NCBI GenBank assembly: GCA_907165275.2
Contig: OU015653.1
Span: forward strand, 8,958,001 to 9,022,000
Direction: 5' to 3'
DNA from: Zygaena filipendulae
Lineage: Eukaryota; Arthropoda; Insecta; Lepidoptera; Zygaenidae
DNA: 64,000 nucleotides
In this document: positions 32,250 through 43,055 of the stretch, one piece after another
How positions within the stretch are numbered: position 1 is the first letter of the stretch
How the letters are laid out: the number at the start of each line of letters is the position of its first letter
Notes under the pieces: model-generated
Databases searched by the model: none
What the model was told of the DNA's origin: nothing
Seen by the model: the letters and a program-made list of their open reading frames with translations, nothing else
Made by a program: the position numbers and the translations under genes

Positions 32250-34413
32250 TGTGTGTGAATCGACAGACCTTACAGACCAAGCAACGAAGTTACTACAAGT
32301 AGCAGAAACTACACCCCAAGAAGAAAGTATACAATATACAACACTGGAAACAGTACGCCAAGATCTCGCAATAGACCAAAATATTTTATACGCTACACCG
32401 GTCGATAATAATGATAATTCAAATATTTTGATTTTACAAAGTGAAAAAACTGCCGCCGAATCTAATGATTGCAATAATACTTTAGATGCAGATTTCTTAA
32501 TTGAAAACCAATATACAACGATTGAAAATGTTGACGTTGAATCTAATGACTGCAACCAATCTACAACGACAGAAAATGTTTCGCCCGTATCTGATGTACC
32601 ATCAACTACTAAAGAACTAACTAGAAAAAAAAGGCGACACGAAGAAAAATGGACCAAAGTAAAGAATAAAAAACAAAAAAATTCAGGCCAAGCTTATACT
32701 GGTAGTAATTCGAAAAAAAAGTTTGATTCCAAAACGATGAAGGACGCCTGTAAATGTAATAAGAAATGCGGTGAAAAGATTTCTCATGAGAATCGGCAGG
32801 CTATATTCAACGAATTTTGGAAACTTGGTGATCACGAGGATCAGTGGCACTATATCTTACGACATGTAAGTACTAAAGATATTAAAAAAATGCAACTAGT
32901 AAGAACAAAAAACAGGACACAAACTATTAGCTATTTTTTCAAGATTAATGGATCAAAATCAATAGATGTTTGTAAAAAATTTTTTTTTAATACACTTAGC
33001 ATAACCGAAAAATCAGTTTACACAGCAATAGAGAAAGGGAAATCTGAAGAAGTCAAAGATAACAGGGGCCAGCATGAAAATAGACCTCGAAAAATGAGTA
33101 TTTCAACCGAGCAAAGTGTTATTGCACATATAAAACTATTTCCAGTTAAAGAATCACATTATGTGCGCCGAGATACTAAGAAGTTATACTTAGATGAAAC
33201 ACTGAACATTTCTAAAATGTACAGGCTGTATTCTGACGAATGGTTTAAGAGTAAAAATTATCCAAATGATGTAAAGATGGCCACAAAACGACAGTATGAA
33301 ACTGTATTTAACACAAAATTTAATTATTCTTTTCATAAACCTAAAAAAGATATGTGCGGCCAATGTACTTTATATCGTCAAGCTCATGGTGAAAGAAAAG
33401 ATCAACTCCAAGAAGCTTACACAAAACACATTAAAAACAAGGAATGTGTTCGTGAACTCAAAACTAAAGATAAAATAGAAGTCGATCCTACGACTACTGT
33501 CGTCGCTATTTATGATCTGGAAAAAGTCTTGACGATTCCTCAATCAGAGGTAGGAATCTTCCATTACAAGCGAAAATATCCTATATATAATTTCACGATT
33601 TACAACTCATTAAGTGGAAGAGGTTATTGCTATCTTTGGCACTATCAAGTGGCCAAAAGGGGTGCTAATGAAATCGGCAGTTGCGTCCTAAATTTCATTG
33701 AAACTGAGAGCCAAAGTGGTATCAAGAATTTTATATTTTATTCTGATGGTTGTGCTGGCCAGAATAAAAATAGAATTATCTTTGCTCTTTATTTATATTT
33801 GGCCAAAAAGTATGGAGTTACCATAATACATAGATACTTTGAAACTGGCCATAGCCAGTCTGAAGGAGATTCGATGCATTCTCTTATCGAACGCGCAAAA
33901 AAGAACCACACGATTTATACTCCTGATCAAATGTATGGCATTATCATGAATGCCAAAATCAATGGTAAAAAATTTCATCTTAAAGAAATGGAACAGCATA
34001 ATTTCTTCGATTTAAAGAAGATAATGGACAAAAGATACTGGTTGCTGGCAGACCAAACTAATGAAAAAGTTCTGTGGACAAAGATTCACGAAGTCAAAAT
34101 TACTCAAGCACAACCAGATGTTATTTACTTCAAGTATAACTTTGACGATGAGTATAGTTCTTTAAATACTGCATCAAATACCAGATCTTCTAGAGGAAGA
34201 CCCAAAAAGACGCCAGTGACTGATGTTTCAGGAGATGAATTGAGAAATTTGTACAGAGAGCCAATTGCCTTACCAAAACCACTTTACGATGATTTGATGA
34301 ATCTCTGCAAAAGTGAAGCAATCCCGAAACATTATCATACCTTTTATAACAATTTGCATTGTGTTGGGAACTCTGAAGAAGAAATCGATAGTGAAAGCGA
34401 AGATTCGAATTAA
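32236..34413 (+). CDS. Transposase main frame (DDE/D-like, zinc and AT-hook motifs)
   Basis: An open frame of 726 codons; the first in-frame ATG is only at about 32738, so the natural N-terminus probably comes from the upstream exons. Numbered from 32251: an acidic low-complexity region (1-120); a basic run; a Cys cluster CKCNKKC (167-173); a second CGQC motif (369-372); YDLEK with Asp422; FYSDGCAGQNKNR with Asp499; GHSQSEGDSMH with Glu538 and Asp540; and RGRPKK (648-653), an AT-hook-like core. Asp422, Asp499 and Glu538 or Asp540 have the layout expected of an RNase-H-fold transposase catalytic centre. The family is widespread in animal genomes as uncharacterised proteins. I infer cut-and-paste transposase from the motifs plus the matching TIRs. 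The sequence stays open to the stop at 34413. Confidence 0.8.
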   Translation, partial: STYYNVCESTDLTDQATKLLQVAETTPQEESIQYTTLETVRQDLAIDQNILYATPVDNNDNSNILILQSEKTAAESNDCNNTLDADFLIENQYTTIENVDVESNDCNQSTTTENVSPVSDVPSTTKELTRKKRRHEEKWTKVKNKKQKNSGQAYTGSNSKKKFDSKTMKDACKCNKKCGEKISHENRQAIFNEFWKLGDHEDQWHYILRHVSTKDIKKMQLVRTKNRTQTISYFFKINGSKSIDVCKKFFFNTLSITEKSVYTAIEKGKSEEVKDNRGQHENRPRKMSISTEQSVIAHIKLFPVKESHYVRRDTKKLYLDETLNISKMYRLYSDEWFKSKNYPNDVKMATKRQYETVFNTKFNYSFHKPKKDMCGQCTLYRQAHGERKDQLQEAYTKHIKNKECVRELKTKDKIEVDPTTTVVAIYDLEKVLTIPQSEVGIFHYKRKYPIYNFTIYNSLSGRGYCYLWHYQVAKRGANEIGSCVLNFIETESQSGIKNFIFYSDGCAGQNKNRIIFALYLYLAKKYGVTIIHRYFETGHSQSEGDSMHSLIERAKKNHTIYTPDQMYGIIMNAKINGKKFHLKEMEQHNFFDLKKIMDKRYWLLADQTNEKVLWTKIHEVKITQAQPDVIYFKYNFDDEYSSLNTASNTRSSRGRPKKTPVTDVSGDELRNLYREPIALPKPLYDDLMNLCKSEAIPKHYHTFYNNLHCVGNSEEEIDSESEDSN

Positions 34414-34568
34414 AGTAGCATATTTTATTTTTTAAGGTATCCGCCATTTTATTTTTGTTTCTGAAGTTTAATTAAATTATGTGTTTTTTTCAAATTAAGA
34501 TAGTACTATAATATTTTTCTTTCATAAGGGTTTGTCCGTTTTACTTTTGTTTCCAAAGTTTAATACTC

Positions 34569-34574
34569 AATAAA
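34569..34574 (+). terminator. Polyadenylation signal of the transposase gene
   Basis: aataaa lies 156 bases after the stop codon and within the element. Confidence 0.55.
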
Positions 34575-35153
34575 AATTATGTGATTTTAAACGGTTTTTT
34601 TTTATATAAAATAATAATCATTCATAATTTAATTATACTAAAGTTAGGAAGGAAGTAGTAACATTAATTTAATAAAATACTGTCTAAGATGGTAAAAATA
34701 AAAATAAATTACAATATAAAATCAGTCTGTTACAATGGTTACATAAAAAGATGTTTCATTGATAGGATTCTAAAATAGTAATTAGTGGATGATACAGCTT
34801 GGCTACGGATATAAAATTTCCCTGAAGAAGGTGGTAATCGGCTGGTACGCTCGAGATCGCAAGTGAAAATTACGACGTATTGTATACTTACATTCCTGAC
34901 TCTCAGTGGTCGGTGTGTTTATACAGTCGTTAATGACGTTGCAATTAAAAAGGTATCGTCAATAATTTGTATTATATATTTTTCCAATTATTTCATTAAA
35001 TATTTATACCACAACATTTATTTTTTTAATTTAAATTGATAAAAAAATTATCTTTTATTTGACATATTGAACGCCTGTTTTGGATCACTGTACGCTGAGC
35101 TATAAACAAATTAGCTTCTTTTATTTTTCCTGTAAAATTTGATTTTTGATATA
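34575..35153. other. 3' non-coding part of the DNA transposon
   Basis: AT-rich, no reading frame. A short GC-richer patch lies at 34795-34925. Confidence 0.5.
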
Positions 35154-35182
35154 ACCGCTTTATTGCCCGGGGCCAGCGATAT
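35154..35182 (-). repeat. Right terminal inverted repeat
   Basis: Exact complement of 30445-30473. Confidence 0.95.
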
Positions 35183-35304
35183 TAGTACCTACACACTTAC
35201 CATTCTTGTCTGTGCGTTTAATTCGTTAGAGCATTTAAGTACTTATAATGAAGATTATAAGATGAAGATGAAGAGAAATTACACACTAAACTATCCCCTA
35301 GCCA

Positions 35305-35393
35305 AAAGGTTGACTGGTAGAGAATGCCTTAGGTATTAAGTCCGCCTTTTGTAAACAAATGTGCAATAAAGTTCTTTAAATAAATAAATAAAT
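35305..35393 (+). repeat. LINE 3' tail with (AAAT)n
   Basis: tagagaatgccttaggtatt, aagtccgccttttgtaaaca, gtgcaataaagttctttaaa and an (aaat)n run form a common lepidopteran LINE tail. Related pieces lie at 16566 (reverse) and 62999. Confidence 0.7.
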
Positions 35394-36952
35394 GAAGAGA
35401 AATTGATGAGTAAATTTTAGTGACCGTCATAAAATTCAATTAACCACTTTCAACCCATCATAACAAATTATTGATGTCACCGAGATTATACGTTATATTA
35501 TGAACTCGACCCTATATTCCAAGCTAATGTATTTATAGGTGTGTGTGTGTGTATGTAAAATGACACAGGCGAAGGTAATCGTGTGCGTTATCACAAAGAT
35601 TCCACTTCATTTCCCCCGACCCGTACTTACATGACATCACATGCCTGCCTACATAATAATACAATATAATTTAATTGTACGAGCGTTTGAGGTTTCACGC
35701 AAATCGTTTATTGTTCAAATATGGTATGCAAAAATGGTATTTTAGTTACCTAATTTAAATTTATGCCTATTATAAAATATATGATCATAAGAAAACTCTT
35801 GTCTATATGCTTGAATAAAATCACACTAATTAATCTAATAAACGAGTTCTCATTCCAATTCAGGCACATTTACAATCTCTTACCACACTGTCCCTTCACG
35901 TCGGGTAAGCTGTGGTCAAAACCGCTTGCCTGTTAAGAATAAAAAAAAATACTTGGCAAGTAATAGCTAGCTGTGTCGGTTCAACGTGGTTGCTATGGAT
36001 TTTTACGTCAGTACGTATATCAAAGAGTTGTCGAGGGATTTTTTTAATAATACTATATACCTATGTGGTCAATCCATTAATTTAATGACACAAAAGGTTT
36101 TATACAAGTAATTACCCGAGCGTATTGATATACGTAAAGTATATCAATTACTTTACGAACTTTTAATAGAAACATAAAATGTGTCGTTGGTCGTTTAGGA
36201 AATGAACGTCAGCGTTTTTTATCTAAATGGCGATGTGGGAACGTAAAAATGACGTAAAACCCCCGAATTGAATACAATAAATAAAGAGATAAAATATTTG
36301 TCTTCATGTTCTCCGCGTTCTTTTGGTTCGAAGCCGACAATTGATAAAAAATCGGTAATTTTTCCTATTTCCGTTCATCAACTTCCATTAATTCCAGTAT
36401 CCAATTTTGTTCAATTAAAGGAATTTTAGTCCGTTACGTAGATAATAAAAGAAAAAAAAAAACAGTTAACTCTGATTGCAATACCTTTGATTCAAATAGC
36501 AACGAAACAATGACAAACCAAATAAAATAAAGAAGCAAATAAAGTGAAAAGAAACAGCACACAATTAAACCGCGCGGAGCACAATGGCCGGTGTATTCCG
36601 CTACCATTTCGCAGGCGTGTAATGAAGCCGTATCTTTAATAGCCGCGATAAGGGCGTTAAATGTTTGCGCACACGCCAAATAATAAGCGACTCGATCATT
36701 TGCCGCTGGGGGAGGAAATTTTGACGAGAAAAAAGTATATTCAGAGCCCGGCCTTTTGATGGTAACCGCTTATCGGTAAATGAGATGTTAGACGGTGGGA
36801 GTGGGAATTGAATAACCCTCCGTGCGGCGGGCGATCTCGGCTATACAGCACTCGTATGTATCTACATCGCGTGTTAGATTGATTATGATGTAGTAGGTAC
36901 GGTCAGATCGCTTATGAAGTAGTTAATGAGGAGTCTTATCTTTACTTGCTCT
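35394..36952. other. AT-rich non-coding DNA
   Basis: No gene recognised. 36124-36148 is a small perfect hairpin (attgatatac / gtatatcaat). 36565-36850 is GC-richer, repeat-free and CpG-containing (gtaatgaagccgtatcttta, gccgcgataagggcgttaaa) and is a candidate conserved non-coding block. Confidence 0.35.
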
Positions 36953-37165
36953 TCTTCGCGGCTTCGCCTAAGTTATCTTCGATATTTCCCTGGAAAATTC
37001 AGGATAAAAGTATCATAATTTTGTATTAATAAAAAATTTCTGTTTATCAAATTCTTCCAACTTCGTACAGCCGTTTATGCGTGATTGAGTAAGTGTAGTG
37101 TATTAAGTGATAGAGTAATTGTAGCGGTTTCACCCGCAATGTAAATGCAAAAGTTTGTAATAAGC
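36953..37165 (-). repeat. Diverged short interspersed repeat, minus orientation
   Basis: ttcgcggcttcgcctaagtt, aaaattcaggataaaagtat, tttatgcgtgattgagtaag, then a second head fragment, gcggtttcacccgcaatg. Confidence 0.55.
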
Positions 37166-39030
37166 GATTTTATGTCTTAAAAAAAAAAACATTTTTAACG
37201 TAGAAAAAAATATTCATGAAAATTACGCGCTTAAGTCGCCGATACGCTCACGGATCATACTCCAAAGTTCACCTAAGTTCACTTTTCTTTGGCGCTAGCA
37301 TGTCGAAAAATCATTTGTGTGAGTCATTTTTCCGCGTAAATTTACGTTTTTATTTCAGGTTTTCTTATGTTTTTATACCTATACTTTTTTGTTGCATGAA
37401 CAGCATGAGTCGATCGAGTTAAGGTTTAAAAAGTCCCTCGTTCAATCTTACACTCATTATAGATAACAATGAAATTTCTTTAAAATTACTTCAGAAAAAC
37501 AATCGAAAAATAAAAAAGTAAAAAATAATAGTTTTGTGTAGCTTTAGATTAAATTTTGTGTTGTAAAAGTGAAATGCCGTTGTAGACAAATAATTACAAA
37601 ATGTTGTATTCTAGTTTTATGTATATTTTGAAAATTAGAAAGTAACATTTTTTAATTCCATAATAACATATACCTACCTATAATTACATAACCTAATCGA
37701 TATGATTTTTTTTTGAGAATAGAATATTTTGGGTGTTATGGAGCATTAAGCAAGCTGGTCGTAATATTATATTATAATAGGTACGTACAACATCTACATG
37801 CGATGGTTAACGTAACGTTCGACAGATATCGTCGATCGATCTACAAACTTCGCTTTATGGTTATTCGTCTATAAAGGGAACTGCTTAGTAAAAACTTTAC
37901 AACCACCGCGTCGTTTTATGCGGGAATTTTATACGTTCCGTACTGCTGTTTAACTTGTATGATAGCTTATCATATTATTATGGTCACATAATTGATCCTT
38001 TTTTACTATTGTTTAATAATAATTTATTACATTGGGTATTGAATTATCTGCATTGCAAAAAAATTCACAATTTTATTTATACACATTATAGTTTATATGG
38101 GTAATAAAAAAAAGTAATTATAACTACTGAATGTTATATATTTTATAGTTTATATGTATATAGGTAGTTAATATTACTGTGTATTGCCAAGGTACAAAAT
38201 TTTGTAAATGTACCTAATGCTGACGACAGAAAAATACATTGTGGTGGTTACTACCATTGGTACCCTTGACTCCGTTGCAGTCACAGTTGTAGTTCTGAAT
38301 ACCTCAGCCAACCGATACCAAAATAACGATTTTTACAATTATACAGTGACAGACAGCTCTGTGGTAGGTACTTAGTTATAATCTAGATTTAGGAAAATTA
38401 ACTTTACAATAACTAACAGGATAATAATAGCATAATATTGAAACCATTAAATGTGAGCGGTTTTAAATCCAACACTCCGACAGTCGTCGTGGGCGTCGTC
38501 AAAACTAAATTTGGGCAACGAGCAGCAATCCCACATCAAATAGCGGGTGAATAGACGAATTGAACAAACTTCTCACAACTCGCTAAATATTATGGGACAT
38601 ACTGTCAGGAAGTGTGACGAATATACTACTGCTGATTAGATTTTGTAATGTACCTATAGTAAATATCTGTAACAAAGTTAAGATTTCAGTCAATTTGTGA
38701 ATTTCAAAAACCAAATTTGTGAATGTGAAAATTGTATTGAGAAACCTCAATACAAATATTGAGAAAATATATTACTAAATAAAAAATATATACTACTAAA
38801 TAAAAGTGTGGAGTTATCAACGCAATTGTATTTAAAATTTATGACAAATACTTCGTAAAATCTACATTAAGTGGTTGCCTAGTGCTTAACCAAAAAAAAA
38901 AATACAACGTAAAGCATAAAAATACTAAAGCTGTCTATACTTTTATCTTTGAAACCGTTTGGATTTAAATGACTTAGTTAATAAATAAATGAAACATATC
39001 TCAATAAAGAGCAGATCACAATAGAGCTAG
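37166..39030. other. AT-rich non-coding DNA
   Basis: No gene or clear repeat recognised. Confidence 0.35.
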
Positions 39031-39034
39031 TTGC

Positions 39035-39705
39035 GTAAATTTTAGTTTTTAGTCCGTCTTGTCTATACTTATAATAAAACTGTAGAGAGATCAATTCTGT
39101 ACATTGAACATATATTCAAAATTAATGATGCCAAAAATTCAATCAGTAAATTTTTTGTCTGTCTGTCTGTATGTGCACGCATGGGTCAAAAACTACTGAA
39201 GGGATTTTAATCAAACTTGGTGCGATTGTAGTCCATACTCCTGGGCAGGTTATAGACTATATAACATAACACTAAGACACATAGGAGCTGAGCAATGACG
39301 ACTTTGAAGCAAGTTGGATGAAAATGCGCTGACGAGCTCTTATCCTCGCATACGTTTACTCAATCACGCAAAAACGGCTGAACGGATTTGAATGAAATTT
39401 GGCGTGCACGTTTTCAGGGGTACAAAAAAGGACATACGGTACTTTTTATCCCGGAATTCCCGCGGGAACTCTGAAATTACTGCCGGTGAAACCGCGGGGT
39501 ACAGCTAGTATATAATAAAATATATTGGGATCGTATTTTTTCATTTAAATAACGGAGCGTACGTTGTCACGTCACGAGCCCCCACTCCTAAAATTTCGAT
39601 GCGCTTTACCTAAGTTTTTTTTTTTTTATTTGAAAAATCATAATTAGCGTGGCTATTATTTTTTTTTATTTCACTGACGGACTAAATATAATTTTGATTT
39701 ACATA
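39035..39705. mobile_element. 'tttagtccgtc' MITE, copy A, interrupted
   Basis: Inverted ends tttagtccgtc (39048-39058) and gacggactaaa (39676-39686); similarity to copy B (45340-45630) extends somewhat outside these. The element is split by the repeat at 39064-39509. On both sides of the split the sequence resembles copy B (ttgggatcgtattttttca against ttggacacgtatttttctt; gcgctttacct). Confidence 0.65.
39064..39509 (+). repeat. Nested dispersed repeat (long form)
   Basis: The first part (39064-39350) is the reverse complement of 28010-28386. The second (39355-39509) is the common short repeat: tcaatcacgcaaaaacggct, tatcccggaattcccgcggg, ending ggggtacagctagt. It lies inside the MITE, so it is the younger insertion. 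The junction suggests that the long and short forms belong to one composite family. Confidence 0.75.
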
Positions 39706-39709
39706 CCCC

Positions 39710-40244
39710 GGAAAAAAAATATTAAAAAGTAATAAACTTAATGATCGAACACAGTTTTTTTTAACAATCGGTGCTGTTTGTGTGTCTCATAAATAGATTG
39801 CCAGATGAATATTGTTTCAAACGGAATTAAGCACGCACCGAAGGGACTGGGATCACTTATAATTGTTATTTTATTCATAGAAACAACAGTCCTATGGGGC
39901 TCGGAATAGGTGAACAAATATTTTAACTTGGCGAGTACCTTTTAGCGTGTGATGTTTGCAGTGACACTTTGTAGTTAAGCAAAAGCCTAGACAAACTATA
40001 CTGTCGAATTACAAAATGTGTTTAGCCAAGGTTTAGCCATTAAACTATTCATAATATATGACACATACATAGGTATAATAGCTAAGTTAGTAGTGTAAGA
40101 TGTTAATCTAGAATAAGATGTTAATCAACAATATATACATTCCGGCGAAAAAAGTGTAAAAAGTGCTGTGTAAATAGGATACAAATATTTAACAAAATAT
40201 TTTAAACGTGAATAAATCCAAGAATTACGTATGTTCATAAAATC
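39710..40244. other. AT-rich non-coding DNA
   Basis: Nothing recognised. Confidence 0.35.
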
Positions 40245-40438
40245 CTTACTTATATTATAAACGCGAAAGAGTGTATGGATGTTTGTTACTTTTTCACGCA
40301 AAAACTACTCAATGGATTTTAATGAAACTTTAAAATACTATAGTTTATACATCAGAATAACACATAGGGTACTTTTATCCCGAAATTCCCGGGGGATCAT
40401 CTAAATTAACGCAGGTGAAACCGCGGGGAGCAGCTAGT
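40245..40438 (+). repeat. Short interspersed repeat, near full length
   Basis: ttatattataaacgcgaaag, tttttcacgcaaaaactact, cagaataacacatagggtac, and the end ggggagcagctagt. Closely related to the copy at 11834-12068. Confidence 0.85.
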
Positions 40439-40972
40439 AGGCTATACAACTTATTTCTAAAAAATATCGAACATAATAATAATCGACCATGATAATTTTT
40501 ACGTAATTATTGGATTACAGTAAATTTTTGGGATCTAACATAATATGTAATTCCGTATAGTCATCATTACAGACGAATTTTAATATAGTATAACATAGGC
40601 CAACGTTAGGTAAGCTGCCTCCTCAGTGTGTACACCACCTGTAACTAAAAGATAACCTTAAGCCGGTGGTAGGTACTGCTATCGGACATTATCCCGCGCA
40701 ATCATCCCGCAAATCCCGTACCATTAAGTATCGCTAAGAAAGCTTTCCGCGGACCATTACCATGTTAATAACGTGGGGGAGACGGTGATTAATCAACTTG
40801 ACGTTTAGTTGGAGCTGCCTCTAGTAAGAGCGGGTATCAACCTAACTAACCTCAGTGGCATTCACAATCACAACTTATACAGAGTGGAAATTTAGACGAG
40901 GACAATAGGACATATTCAACCCCTCGATAAAATACTTAACTAAAATATACATGAAAAAATTCAGTGAACGAC
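40439..40972. other. Non-coding DNA
   Basis: Nothing recognised. 40610-40860 is moderately GC-richer. Confidence 0.35.
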
Positions 40973-40975
40973 TAA

Positions 40976-41211
40976 CCGCCGCACTCAGAGTCGACTTTAA
41001 TTATTACTTAGTTAAGTATAGATTTTTAAAACAAAACTGCTGCCATCAGACAAGTTGAATAAATTAATGTTAATAGGCATTTAACTAATAAGTTACATCT
41101 TATTAAATTCCAATTAACATGAATTTACTGAACGTCTCTGATTGCGGCAATTTTGTTTTAAAAATCTATACTTAACTAAGTAATCATTAAAGTCGACTCT
41201 GAGTGCGGCGG
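40976..41211. mobile_element. PIF/Harbinger-type MITE
   Basis: A 236-bp element flanked by taa (40973-40975 and 41212-41214), the usual 3-bp PIF/Harbinger duplication. Its inverted arms are about 60 bp long, starting ccgccgcactcagagtcgac, with only one clear mismatch (ttaattatt against ttaatgatt) before they diverge. Non-coding; mobilisation would need a transposase in trans. Confidence 0.85.
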
Positions 41212-41214
41212 TAA

Positions 41215-42420
41215 GTTCGATTTATCAGTGCGTCAATAACGACACAAAAGAAAGTGGCGGTAAATATCTTTAGGATGTGATCCTTCATCTTACGGCCTCG
41301 ATTTTCAAAAATATTTTTTGTGGACATTTACTCCAAAAATTAACGTTACGTAACGTAAATCGCTTTGAATACGTCCCTTGTTTAAAACATCCTGTATATG
41401 CAAGCTTTTGAGTGAGGTTTAACTACGATGGTACAAATTAGGAGCCAGTGACTTTGCTTCAGTCAGACGAACATATATCTAATTCATTTATTGAGATAAA
41501 TATAAAAAAAATTATTATCCATAGCTATATGGATACTTATAACGTGAATAAAAATGTAAATGATAGAGATTAGTCGGCTACGAGCAGTAACAAAACAAGG
41601 CAATACAAAATGATCCGCTTTTCATGATGCCCATTTAAATGATAAAAATGAATCCATAGAAATGTGATATAACATAATGTGGATTATCTCGCGGAGGTTT
41701 GCCGCGACGGTCAAAAGCTGATATTTCTCCTTTTAATCCCTGTCAGATTATTTAAATTCCCACCTGCGAGCTCCTGCACAATGTTACCGGAGCTCTTTTT
41801 ATTTAACAAAAATAAAATATAAAAATATTTCCGTATTTGTTTTGGACAAGCGGAATCCTTTAATTTTCGGCACGGCTGCGTGACGGCTCGCCCACTGTCC
41901 GCCTGCAGTTTTGGGTCGCTTTGAGAAAAAAATGTTTCTACATTTTATGTTTTATAATAAATAATTTTACCCATATATTTTTCATGTCAGATACATCTAC
42001 ATACCTACTACATGAAAATTTTACTTTCATTTTTTAAATTTATCTATTGATTAATATAGGTCTTACTTATTGTTGCAAAAATTCAAATATCAAATTAGAT
42101 GCTTTCTGTTTTGTATGTATAATAAAACCGGAATCTAATTTGTTTTTACAGTGTTGTGTAAATGTCCATTGTGTTTTTATGCGTTGGTATACTTCAACTA
42201 GAAAGACTAGTCGAGCCATTTAAATATTTATCAGGCAATTAAAATTTAAATATGATTTGAAATGCTAAAACAACAACTGCGATATTATAATATTAGCATT
42301 GTAACAATGGACAAAGCGTTGCGCTCTCGTTTAGAGGTGACTAAAGTCGTCAAACAAAAAATAAAAGTTTTGGTCGTCTATGCTTGGTCTTCTTTGAAGG
42401 TTGGGTCAAAAGGATGTCAA
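41215..42420. other. AT-rich non-coding DNA
   Basis: No gene recognised. 41690-41920 contains a GC-richer, repeat-free patch. Confidence 0.35.
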
Positions 42421-42422
42421 TA

Positions 42423-43051
42423 GGGTACTTGCATGAATTTTTTTTTCAGTCTATTTTAAAGATATATGGCCTACTTAAACAAAGCAAAAAAAAGAAAAAA
42501 ATATATATGCATAAATTAATGAAATAGAGCGTTTCAAAGTTCCTACTTTAGACCTTACCGCCGAAACGCGGAATGACGTCACTTGTTCAAAATTACGCCT
42601 TATTAATCTGTGATAGAAATGTCACTGTCGTATTGACAGGGTCATGTGACACTGACAGACAGATAACTTCAATATCCAAAAGCGAAATTAAGGTTGAACT
42701 GTGTCGATTTACTTCCAAAAGTTCCAGTAAAGAATCGTAATGCCTCTTACTGATGCATTTTAAAGTAAAAAACTTTAGAAAATGGAAAATATGCGTTGAC
42801 TGTATGCACTTAGTTTCCTTTGCCTTGTCTGAAAGAGATAAACGTTTCCTAAAAAAATAAAAGTGACGTCATGTGTCAAGCTTGGCTGTGATTGGTGTTT
42901 CGTTGCAACGTTCCGTTTCACAAAATTAAAAGTTGAATATTTTGGAAACTATTGAAATTTTTTTAGCAAATCTTTCACGATATCGCTTTTCTAAGGCTCT
43001 ATTTTTGAAATATTGACACATTTTCTTATTATAAATTTCATGCAAGTACCC
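42423..43051. mobile_element. TA-flanked MITE
   Basis: gggtacttgcatgaa at the left and ttcatgcaagtaccc at the right are exact complements, with ta immediately outside both (42421-42422 and 43052-43053); the match continues through aatag/ctatt. Length 629 bp, no coding frame. The TA duplication suggests a Tc1/mariner-type origin. Confidence 0.75.
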
Positions 43052-43055
43052 TATT

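Larger units (their letters stand above)
30449..35178 (+). mobile_element. DNA transposon (about 4.7 kb) with long TIRs and a DDE-like transposase
   Basis: The ends are perfect inverted repeats: 30445-30473 pairs with 35154-35182 over 29 bases, including the flanking atat. The repeat starts cgctggccccgggcaataaa. If atat (30445-30448 and 35179-35182) is the target-site duplication, the element makes 4-bp duplications. Because atat is its own complement, a TA or AT duplication with a longer TIR is equally possible. Inside are a one-gene transposase unit with an intron and an aataaa signal. A 4-bp duplication and this type of transposase would fit a Sola-like superfamily, but I cannot confirm that. 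Confidence 0.85.

Noticed and set aside
32251..32253. Start codon for the transposase
   Set aside because: It is GTG; a eukaryotic protein would not normally start here, and upstream exons with an ATG are available.
32244..32657. Minus-strand frame of 137 codons
   Set aside because: Antisense shadow of the transposase frame.
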